Below, in pieces: positions 1 through 4,958 of a stretch of DNA of 5,455 bases. The notes beneath the pieces are model-generated. The model worked only from the letters and a program-made list of their open reading frames with translations. It was not told the DNA's origin and did not search any database. This DNA comes from Planctomycetales bacterium (GTDB lineage: Bacteria; Planctomycetota; Planctomycetia; Pirellulales; Thermoguttaceae), in contig SKJM01000026.1 of the NCBI GenBank assembly GCA_007122045.1, positions 1-5,455 of the forward strand, written 5' to 3'. Numbering within the stretch: the first letter of the stretch is position 1; the number at the start of each line of letters is the position of its first letter. Position numbers and translations under genes: made by a program.

Positions 1-775
1 CCAGCACGCCCAGCATCAGCGGCGACGGGCGGACCGACAGCGCCGAGACGACCACGCCCTCGACCGCCACGGGCACGCGCGCCGCCCGCGGGTTCTGATC
101 GTTGGTCACCAGCACCAGTTGGTCGCGCAGGTAGCCGGGGGGCGCGTCGTCCGCCAGGCCCACCACCAGGTCGTAGGTCACCTGGCCGCCGGTCCGGCCG
201 GTTTCGGCCAGCCGGGTTTGAAGGAACGGGTTTTCGGTTTCGATGCTTTCGATTCGCCAGTCGCCGCGTCCGGCGTAGCGGACGGTCAGTCGCCGCTCGG
301 GGGCGGCGCCCTGGGTGACCGAGCCGAACTGCACGGCGCCGGGATGCACCACCACGTCGCTGCGGATGTACGAGCGCACCAACAACTGGACTTCGGCCCG
401 GAACGGCAGGTCGAACACGACGGTGAGCGTCGAGTCCTTGCGGCCGAGGAAGTTGCGCGTATCGAGCACGGTGACGATTTCGGCCGTCTCCCACGTCTTC
501 AGGTGCCGCCGGCTGACTTCCGTGGCGGTGCACCCGCAGGTCGAGCGAATCGACGCGATGCGCACGTCCTCCTCGTAGAGGTTCTCGAGGGTGAAGCGAT
601 GCTCCATTTTCGCACCCCGGGCCACCACGCCGAAGTCGTGCGAGGTATGGTCGAACATTTTGCGGGCCCACTCCTGGGCGGCGGCGGGCGCGGGGGCCAG
701 CGCGGCGGCCAGCGCGAGGGCCAGCGCGGGAGGGAGCAGAACGGAGCGTATTCGGCGGTTGTGGGGGCGGTTCAT
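1..775 (-). CDS. Secreted DUF1573-repeat protein (N-terminal 258 residues; 3' end outside window)
   Basis: The ATG is at 775-773 on the minus strand, with AAAGGA seven bases upstream. The product opens with basic residues (N2 to R10), then a long Ala/Leu/Pro hydrophobic stretch (about 12-33) ending APAAAQ, which fits signal peptidase I cleavage after A33. No lipobox cysteine is visible. From about residue 41, the motif FDHTSHDFG and then STCGCT (78-83) are the signature of DUF1573, an immunoglobulin-like fold related to ASPM-SPD-2-Hydin domains. A second beta-rich repeat covers about 150-235, and a third seems to start at VVVSALSVRPSPL just before the window ends. Such proteins are common in planctomycetes and are thought to be exported; no biochemical role is established. 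It lies 134 bases downstream of the corrinoid gene on the same strand, so read-through is possible, but nothing links it functionally to that cassette. The family call is solid; the function is unknown. Confidence 0.85.
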   Translation of the reverse strand, partial: MNRPHNRRIRSVLLPPALALALAAALAPAPAAAQEWARKMFDHTSHDFGVVARGAKMEHRFTLENLYEEDVRIASIRSTCGCTATEVSRRHLKTWETAEIVTVLDTRNFLGRKDSTLTVVFDLPFRAEVQLLVRSYIRSDVVVHPGAVQFGSVTQGAAPERRLTVRYAGRGDWRIESIETENPFLQTRLAETGRTGGQVTYDLVVGLADDAPPGYLRDQLVLVTNDQNPRAARVPVAVEGVVVSALSVRPSPLMLGVL

Positions 776-909
776 CGTCCAATCCTTTGGAGTTCCTGGT
801 TCCTGTATTCTTCCGTTTCGGGCGCCGACCGGCTTTCCTGCCGGGCGATACCAGCCGGCTGCTGCTGTGCCTGACGCGGCCCGGTCCCAAAAGCAGCACG
901 CCTTTTCCA

Positions 910-1548
910 TCACGCGGCGCCCACCAGACCGCACGCGAACTGCACGCCGTCGACGGCCGTTTTGCCGTAGAAGTCGCAGCCGGTTTTTTCGGCCAGCAGA
1001 TCGCTGGCGGCCGCCCCGCCCACCATCAGCTTGACCCCCTCGCGCAGCCCGGCCGTCTTGATGGCCTCGACCGTTTCACGGACGGAACTGTAGCAGGTGG
1101 TCAGCAGCACGCTCATGCCGACCACCTGGGGCTGGTGTTGGCGGATGGCGTCGACGAATTGATCGGGGGGCACGTCGACGCCGAGGTCGACCACCTCGAA
1201 CCCGGAGCCGCGGAGCATCATCACCACGATGTCCTTGCCGATGTCGTGGATGTCGTGCTGCACGGCGCCCATCACGGCGGTGCCCGCCTTGCCGCCCGCC
1301 GTCGCGGCCGACAGGTGCGGCTGAAGCTCGGCCATGATGGTTTTCATCATCATGCCGCCGAACATCAATTCGGGCAGGAAGCATTCCTCCCGCGCGAAGC
1401 GGTTGCCCAATTCGATCATGCCCCGGTTGCACTCGGCCAGGACTTCGTCGGCGGGCACGCCGGCTTCGAGCTTCTCCCGGACCAGGGCTTTCACCTCCGC
1501 TTCCTGGACCCGGGCAACCGCGTCCGCGAGGCTCGTCATTTCGGCCAT
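910..1548 (-). CDS. Methyltransferase cognate corrinoid protein (MtaC/MtbC/MtvC family)
   Basis: This 212-residue cytoplasmic protein carries a methyl group on the cobalt of a bound corrinoid, shuttling it between a substrate-specific methyltransferase and a second methyltransferase. Residues 1 to about 85 form the helical cap domain (B12-binding_2), including a Met-rich GGMMMKT stretch. Residues from about 90 to 212 form the Rossmann-like B12-binding domain. The corrinoid motif D99-x-H101-x-x-G104 supplies the lower-axial His; S146-x-L148 and G177-G178 complete the DxHxxG...SxL...GG signature. The length is normal for the family. The start at 1548 was chosen because GGAGG lies about ten bases upstream and MAEM matches the usual N-terminus; an in-frame ATG at 1623 would add 25 residues encoded within a repeat. 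It is the distal gene of the cassette with the UroD-like methyltransferase and the small ORF. Which methyl donor it serves cannot be read from this protein alone. Confidence 0.95.
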   Translation of the reverse strand: MAEMTSLADAVARVQEAEVKALVREKLEAGVPADEVLAECNRGMIELGNRFAREECFLPELMFGGMMMKTIMAELQPHLSAATAGGKAGTAVMGAVQHDIHDIGKDIVVMMLRGSGFEVVDLGVDVPPDQFVDAIRQHQPQVVGMSVLLTTCYSSVRETVEAIKTAGLREGVKLMVGGAAASDLLAEKTGCDFYGKTAVDGVQFACGLVGAA

Positions 1549-1608
1549 TAGCGTGTTTCCTCCATCTCGGGGCACGGCCCGGTCTAAAGTTTCGGGTAAC
1601 CGGTCACC

Positions 1609-1689
1609 GGGGGACTGTCCCAATTTTCGCGGCGGCGAGGGTATTCCTTCCTGGGGAACGGTCTTTCGCCCGAAAATGGGACTGTCCCC
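1609..1689. repeat. Imperfect inverted repeat built on GGGACTGTCCC (REP-like)
   Basis: Two copies of the core GGGACTGTCCC, each next to an A/T-rich CGAAAA or TTTTCG flank, face each other. The left copy is at 1610-1629 (core, then AATTTTCG) and the right at 1671-1689 (CGAAAAT, then core). About 41 bases separate them. Each core is itself an odd palindrome. The pair sits in the 150-base gap between the small ORF stop and the corrinoid start, inside the transcribed cassette, so the mRNA could fold into a large hairpin. I recall similar GGGACAGTCCC-type elements as dispersed repeats in other bacterial genomes, in some cases near REP-associated Y1 transposases, but cannot verify this here. No transposase is present. 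Confidence 0.7.
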
Positions 1690-1698
1690 TTCGGCCGG

Positions 1699-1869
1699 TC
1701 AGAATGCGAGCAGGCAGAAGTAGATGTACAGGTAGCCGAGCGAGTCGGTCTGTTTCCACACCCGCTCGAACAGTTCCGGATCGCCGGTGATCGGCGGCAT
1801 TTCCTCGAGTTTTTCTTCCCAGGGAATCGTGGTTCCCGGAGGGCGTTTGGTCTGGGGCGCTTCGTTCAC
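1699..1869 (-). CDS. Conserved-looking 56-aa small protein in the methyltransferase cassette
   Basis: A 56-codon frame starts with GTG (1869-1867) and ends with TGA (1701-1699). AAGGGAG lies six bases before the start, a stronger site than that of most genes here. About three quarters of its codons end in G or C, as in the flanking genes. The product has a polar, Pro-rich N-terminus (TKRPPGTTIPWEEKLEEMPP, about 7-26), a middle with DPELFERVWKQTDSLG (30-45), and a hydrophobic, aromatic tail (YLYIYFCLLAF, 46-56) reaching the stop codon. It begins 72 bases after the UroD-like gene ends and finishes 150 bases before the corrinoid gene starts, all on one strand, so it is probably cotranscribed. 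I do not recognise the family. It could be a small accessory or interface subunit of the methyltransferase, or a tail-docked peptide; both are inferences. A non-coding reading is possible but less likely given the start signals and codon use. Confidence 0.72.
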   Translation of the reverse strand: MNEAPQTKRPPGTTIPWEEKLEEMPPITGDPELFERVWKQTDSLGYLYIYFCLLAF

Positions 1870-1941
1870 GGCTGGCTCCCTTGCAAGTTGGAATATGCTG
1901 GGCTGGAAAACGATTTCGGCGGAGCGCGCGGCACAGGCAGG

Positions 1942-3138
1942 TCAATACTGGCCGTACTCCCGGGTGAAGTCGGTCATGGCGCGGAGGTTCTCCGGCCGCG
2001 TGTCGTCCTGCATGATGGCGCTGGCGTCCATGATGTACCCGCCGTCGCGCGCCACGGTATCGATCACCTTTTTGCACGCACTGCGCACGTCGTCGGGGGT
2101 GCCGAAGGCCAGCACGTCGTTGGGAATGCCGCCGCTGAGGCAAAACTTGTGCCCCACCGCACGGTGGACCTCCTCGACGTCGCCCCGGTCGACGTGGTAA
2201 ACAATGCTGAGATCCGGCAGTTCGGCAATGTATTTCAGGTTCGGGTTCCATTCGCCCTCGGCGTAGAAGAGCGTTTGGATGCCCCGGTTGTGCAGCTCGC
2301 ACAGGATCCACTTCAGCGTGGGCCAGTAGAAGCGCTCGAACTGCTCCGGCGAGAGGAACGGCATGCAGCCGCGGTGCATCCACAGGCCGACGGGCACCTG
2401 CCGCAACGGATCGGCCGTCATCGAAGCCACCTCCAGCAGGTGCGGCGCCAGCGCCTCGCAGGCGGCGATCACCTTGTCGGGGCGGCGGAACAGGTCCATG
2501 CACAGCCCCTTATACCCGCGGAGCTTATCGGCGATGATGTCGAATGGGGTCTTCAAAATACCGGCGATGGCGGCCACGGTGCCCGTCTCCGCCCGCAGGC
2601 GCTGCCCCTGCTGCGCCAGGCCGCCGAAGTACTGCATCATCGCCATGCCGCCCTTGACGAACGACAGGTTATTCCGCATCGTCGACGGCTCGCCCGGCGC
2701 CACCACGTCGTTGGCCACCCGCGGCAGCCACACGTTGTACAGGTAGCCCGTCGGATCCTCGATCAGCGCGTCGTAATCGTCCTCGGTCATCCAGGCGTCC
2801 TCTTCCGGCGGCTCGACGTATTGGAACGCCTTGTCGGCCGGCAGGTGAATGCCCGGGACGGCGTAATACTTCATGGAAATCGCCTCGGTCAGCCCGGTCC
2901 ACACGAAGACCATGTTGGGCACCGTGGCGTCCCAATCGAAGTCGGCGGCGCACTTGCGGGTGGCTTCGAAGGCCTTTTCGTAGTCGTGGACCACGTCCTG
3001 GCAGGTGAAGCCGGCGTACCGGGCGATGAACTCGGCCACGAACGGCCGGATCGGAATTCGATCGGGCTTCTCGTTCCGCATCGCCGCCGTGTAGCGAGCG
3101 AGGCGTTGCTGGTAAAGCTGCTCCATGTCGTTCGGCAT
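1942..3138 (-). CDS. UroD-superfamily corrinoid methyltransferase (O-demethylase MT I-like)
   Basis: This 398-residue cytoplasmic TIM-barrel protein of the uroporphyrinogen decarboxylase superfamily probably transfers a methyl group from an unidentified substrate to the corrinoid protein encoded downstream. Recognisable blocks are KPDRIPIRPFVAEF (24-37), WMHRGCMPFLSPEQFERFYWP (about 253-273), TLFYAEGEWNPN (289-300), SIVYHVDRGD (311-320), KFCLSGGIPNDVLAFGTPDDV (331-351) and GYIMDASAIMQDD (367-379), then ENLRAM. HemE's substrate-binding N-terminus (RPxWxMRQAGRY) is absent. At the site of the MtaA/CmuA zinc ligands (LHxCG, and a later Cys in PGCGIPP) it has FYAEG and DASAI, so the usual His, Cys and Cys are missing. 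E281 and E296 are separated by 14 residues, with H315 and D317 beyond. The start at 3138 has GGAGG about eleven bases upstream; the longer frame from 3282 begins before the predicted transcription start. It is the first gene of the cassette. Confidence 0.9.
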   Translation of the reverse strand: MPNDMEQLYQQRLARYTAAMRNEKPDRIPIRPFVAEFIARYAGFTCQDVVHDYEKAFEATRKCAADFDWDATVPNMVFVWTGLTEAISMKYYAVPGIHLPADKAFQYVEPPEEDAWMTEDDYDALIEDPTGYLYNVWLPRVANDVVAPGEPSTMRNNLSFVKGGMAMMQYFGGLAQQGQRLRAETGTVAAIAGILKTPFDIIADKLRGYKGLCMDLFRRPDKVIAACEALAPHLLEVASMTADPLRQVPVGLWMHRGCMPFLSPEQFERFYWPTLKWILCELHNRGIQTLFYAEGEWNPNLKYIAELPDLSIVYHVDRGDVEEVHRAVGHKFCLSGGIPNDVLAFGTPDDVRSACKKVIDTVARDGGYIMDASAIMQDDTRPENLRAMTDFTREYGQY

Positions 3139-3265
3139 CGCGAGAGCATCCTCCGTTGATGGTAGGGCCGGCCAGCCCGATTGGGTCGTTTTGCGCCCCC
3201 TCCAGCCCCGGCCGGGCAGGTCCGCCCCGCCCCGGGGCCGGCCAGCGGCGTCCGCACATGGCCAA
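3139..3265 (-). promoter_or_regulatory. GC-rich leader of the methyltransferase cassette mRNA
   Basis: The predicted transcript has about 128 untranslated bases before the methyltransferase ATG. A stem of nine pairs, with one G-U, can form between 3232-3240 and 3203-3211 (minus-strand RNA). The region ends with GGAGG ahead of the start codon. I looked for a cobalamin riboswitch, plausible for a corrinoid system, and saw no B12 box and too little length. Any regulatory role is inferred from length and structure only. Confidence 0.35.
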
Positions 3266-3271
3266 TGGCCA
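3259..3271. promoter_or_regulatory. 13-bp palindrome at the predicted transcription start (possible operator)
   Basis: TGGCCAATGGCCA is a perfect inverted repeat around a central A, and it covers the predicted +1 (about 3266) of the minus-strand promoter. A repressor bound here would block initiation. Short G/C-rich palindromes arise easily in such DNA, so this is suggestive only. Confidence 0.35.
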
Positions 3272-3272
3272 G

Positions 3273-3301
3273 AGTATGCCACGAACCGCGCGAGGTGTCA
3301 A
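3273..3301 (-). promoter_or_regulatory. Sigma70-type promoter for the methyltransferase cassette
   Basis: On the minus strand, a perfect -35 TTGACA (3301-3296) is followed by exactly 17 bases and then CATACT (3278-3273), a four-of-six match to TATAAT. Initiation would be near 3266, about 128 bases before the methyltransferase ATG. This is the best promoter match in the window and points at the cassette. Confidence 0.65.
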
Positions 3302-3345
3302 CCGCAACGCGGCGGCGCAGCAGCGTCGGGGTGTCGGGGGGGCCT

Positions 3346-3418
3346 TGTTGGAGTTCACGCTTCAGCGTGATGGGAATGGCAAACGCTTGATTCGCACGCT
3401 GCAGCGTGAACTCCAACA
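3346..3418. repeat. 73-bp near-perfect inverted repeat (REP/MITE-like)
   Basis: The 24-base left arm (3346-3369) and right arm (3395-3418) are inverted copies with one mismatch (3362 against 3402). Each arm contains its own small palindrome, CACGCTTCAGCGTG on the left and CACGCTGCAGCGTG on the right. The 25-base centre can pair partly as well (GAAT...ATTC, CAA...TTG). It sits between two divergent genes, has no T-run, and follows no gene end, so it is not an ordinary terminator. A diverged copy of one arm occurs at 4940-4958, so this sequence is dispersed. It looks like a non-autonomous palindromic element; its mobilising enzyme is not in the window. Confidence 0.8.
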
Positions 3419-3439
3419 GCGGTCTTCTGTTCCTCGCCC

Positions 3440-3464
3440 GTTCCGGCAGCGTGTTCCGGCAGCG
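3440..3464 (+). repeat. Tandem repeat of GTTCCGGCAGCG, period 13
   Basis: Two identical 12-base copies (3440-3451 and 3453-3464) are separated by one base and end three bases before the proposed -35 of hemL. It may be a paired regulator site or simple slippage. Confidence 0.6.
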
Positions 3465-3466
3465 GC

Positions 3467-3495
3467 TTGATGGAGCGGGCCGGCGCTGGTATGCT
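3467..3495 (+). promoter_or_regulatory. Proposed hemL promoter giving a leaderless transcript
   Basis: TTGATG (3467-3472; four of six against TTGACA), a 17-base spacer and TATGCT (3490-3495; four of six against TATAAT) place initiation at about 3502, effectively at the A of the hemL ATG (3503). No Shine-Dalgarno precedes that ATG, which fits a leaderless message. The match is moderate, and spacing is its main support. Confidence 0.45.
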
Positions 3496-3502
3496 TGCTG
3501 CC

Positions 3503-4795
3503 ATGAACCGCCAGCAAAGCTACGAAGCTTACGTCCGCGCCTGTACGCTGATGCCCGGGGGGGTCAACAGCCCCGCCCGCGCCTTCGGGGGGGTCGGCGG
3601 AGAGCCCATCTTCTTCCTCCGCGGCGAGGGCGCCTGTCTGTTCGACCTCGACGGCAACCGCTATGTCGATTACGTCGGCTCCTGGGGACCGATGATCCTC
3701 GGCCACGCGCACCCGATGGTCGTCGAGGCCGTCGAGACCGCCCTCCGTCAGGGAACCTCCTTCGGAGCCCCCACTCTGGCGGAAAACGAGTTGGCCGCCC
3801 TGGTGGTCGAGGCGGTCCCCTCGATCGAAATGGTCCGCCTGGTCAACTCGGGTACCGAGGCCACCATGAGCGCGCTGCGCCTGGCCCGGGCCTATACGGG
3901 CCGGCCCGCCATCATCAAGTTCAGCGGCAACTACCACGGCCACGTCGACAGCCTGCTGGTGGCCGCCGGCAGTTCCGCTGCCACGCTCGGAGCCCCCGAT
4001 TCGCCCGGCGTGACCGAAGGCACCGCCCGCGATACCCTCGTGCTCCCGTACAACGACGCGGGGGCAGTCGAACACGCGTTCGACGAACACGGCGGCCGGC
4101 TGGCGGCGGTTATCGTCGAGCCGGTGGCCGGCAACATGGGCTGCGTTCCGGCCGAGCCGGCGTTCCTCGAAACCCTCCGGCGGCGGACGGCCGAACACGG
4201 GGCGCTGCTGATCTTCGACGAGGTGATGTCGGGCTTTCGCGTGGCCTACGGCGGCGCCCAGGCCCGGCTGGGCATCACGCCCGATCTGACCACCCTGGGC
4301 AAGATCATCGGCGGCGGGTTGCCCGTGGGCGCCTACGGCGGCCGGGCCGACATCATGCAGCAGGTCCTGCCCGCCGGAAAGGTCTTCCAGGCCGGCACCC
4401 TCAGCGGCAACCCGCTGGCCACCGCCGCCGGCATCGCCACGCTCAAGCTGCTGCGCGACGGCGACGTGTACGAGCGGCTCGAGCAACGGTCGGCCCGGCT
4501 GGCCGAGGGCTTCGACGACGCCGCTCGAACGGCGGGCGTGCCGTGTACGGTGGGCCGGTGCGGCAGTATGCTCACGCTGTTCTTCAGCCCCGACCCGGTA
4601 ACCGACTGGGTCTCGGCCGCCCGGTGCGATACGGCCCGCTTCAGCCGTTTCTTCTGGGCGATGGCCGACCGCGGCTTCTACCTGCCATGCAGCCAATACG
4701 AGGCGATGTTCGTCTCGGCGGCGCACACCGCCGCCGAGGTGGACGCCACCGTGGCGGCCGCGGGCGAAGCGCTTCGTGAGGTGGCGGCCGGGTGA
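3503..4795 (+). CDS. hemL: Glutamate-1-semialdehyde 2,1-aminomutase
   Basis: This 430-residue PLP enzyme converts glutamate-1-semialdehyde to 5-aminolevulinate, the last step of the C5 route to tetrapyrroles. It is cytoplasmic and normally a homodimer. It is full length for the family: the N-terminal [16 protein letters not shown] (16-31), GHAHP (67-71), SGTEAT (116-121, PLP phosphate region), FSGNYHGH (140-147), [10 protein letters not shown] (237-246, with the PLP-pyridine Asp D239), [16 protein letters not shown] (265-280, Schiff-base lysine K267), GTLSGNPLA (298-306) and [12 protein letters not shown] (398-409). The start at 3503 gives [10 protein letters not shown], matching the normal HemL N-terminus; in-frame ATGs at 3467 and 3491 would add 12 or 4 unconserved residues. 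No Shine-Dalgarno is visible. It is divergent from the methyltransferase cassette and convergent with tsaB, so apparently a single-gene unit. Tetrapyrrole output also feeds corrinoid synthesis, but the neighbourhood alone does not prove a link. Confidence 0.97.
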   Translation: MNRQQSYEAYVRACTLMPGGVNSPARAFGGVGGEPIFFLRGEGACLFDLDGNRYVDYVGSWGPMILGHAHPMVVEAVETALRQGTSFGAPTLAENELAALVVEAVPSIEMVRLVNSGTEATMSALRLARAYTGRPAIIKFSGNYHGHVDSLLVAAGSSAATLGAPDSPGVTEGTARDTLVLPYNDAGAVEHAFDEHGGRLAAVIVEPVAGNMGCVPAEPAFLETLRRRTAEHGALLIFDEVMSGFRVAYGGAQARLGITPDLTTLGKIIGGGLPVGAYGGRADIMQQVLPAGKVFQAGTLSGNPLATAAGIATLKLLRDGDVYERLEQRSARLAEGFDDAARTAGVPCTVGRCGSMLTLFFSPDPVTDWVSAARCDTARFSRFFWAMADRGFYLPCSQYEAMFVSAAHTAAEVDATVAAAGEALREVAAG

Positions 4796-4822
4796 GTTGC
4801 ATTCCTTTGCGGCGGTGAAATC

Positions 4823-4912
4823 ATGATAGTCTGGTGGGGGGCGTTATGCTTGTCCCTGGGCGTACTCGTTGAGATTGCATTCCTGATGGGAGTACTCTTG
4901 GCACGTTTCTAG
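4823..4912 (+). CDS. Possible 29-aa single-pass membrane peptide downstream of hemL
   Basis: An ATG at 4823, 27 bases after the hemL stop and preceded by GGTG five bases upstream, opens a 29-codon frame to TAG at 4910. The peptide is almost wholly hydrophobic: MIVWWGALCL, then SLGVLVEIAFLMGVLLARF, with one Glu (E17) in the middle and one Arg near the C-terminus. That is long enough for one membrane helix. Third-position G/C is about two thirds, weaker than in the real genes here, and the start site is weak. Such a frame could occur by chance; I do not recognise a family. Confidence 0.25.
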   Translation: MIVWWGALCLSLGVLVEIAFLMGVLLARF

Positions 4913-4939
4913 CTGCCCAGCCACCCCCTTCCCCGGTTC

Positions 4940-4958
4940 GAGTTCACGCCTCAGCGCG
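4940..4958. repeat. Diverged solo copy of the palindrome arm, overlapping the tsaB stop
   Basis: GAGTTCACGCCTCAGCGCG matches the left arm starting at 3351 at 17 of 19 positions; both differences are T-to-C transitions. Its TCA (4951-4953) is the tsaB stop codon read on the minus strand, so the last residues and the stop of tsaB lie in the repeat. No partner arm is seen nearby. Confidence 0.55.

Noticed and set aside
776..909. Terminator or promoter between the corrinoid and DUF1573 genes
   Set aside because: A weak CCGGCT/AGCCGG stem without a T-run and a tandem GTTCCTG pair (792-805) are present, but nothing meets a reasonable promoter or terminator standard.
119..1551. Plus-strand frames opposite the DUF1573 and corrinoid genes
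   Set aside because: The opposite strand carries clear domain motifs, a signal peptide and ribosome binding sites; these frames have none.
1942..3138. Annotation of the UroD-like gene as hemE because it sits near hemL
   Set aside because: The HemE N-terminal RPxWxMRQAGRY block is missing, the gene is divergent from hemL, and it is followed by a corrinoid carrier gene, which fits a methyltransferase.
1888..3159. Long plus-strand frame (423 codons) opposite the methyltransferase
   Set aside because: It mirrors the real gene's codons, giving a His/Val/Arg-rich product with no recognisable domain.
3139..3265. Cobalamin riboswitch in the cassette leader
   Set aside because: No recognisable B12 box, and the leader is shorter than a cobalamin aptamer usually needs.
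3139..3282. Extended N-terminus of the methyltransferase starting at 3282
   Set aside because: The extra 48 residues are low-complexity, the start lies upstream of the predicted transcription start, and a good ribosome binding site precedes the ATG at 3138.
3346..3418. Intrinsic terminator
   Set aside because: It lies upstream of two divergent genes, with no T-run on either side and no gene ending into it.
3362..4726. Long open frame antisense to hemL (454 codons), and a similar plus-strand frame at 3406-4779
   Set aside because: Both overlap the fully conserved hemL; the products are Arg/Gly/His-rich without family features, as expected for shadow frames in GC-rich DNA.
4797..4895. Small repeats in the hemL-tsaB gap: TTGCATTCCT at 4797 and 4875, and GTACTC/GAGTAC at 4862 and 4890
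   Set aside because: They are short and isolated; no terminator or mobile-element structure could be built from them.
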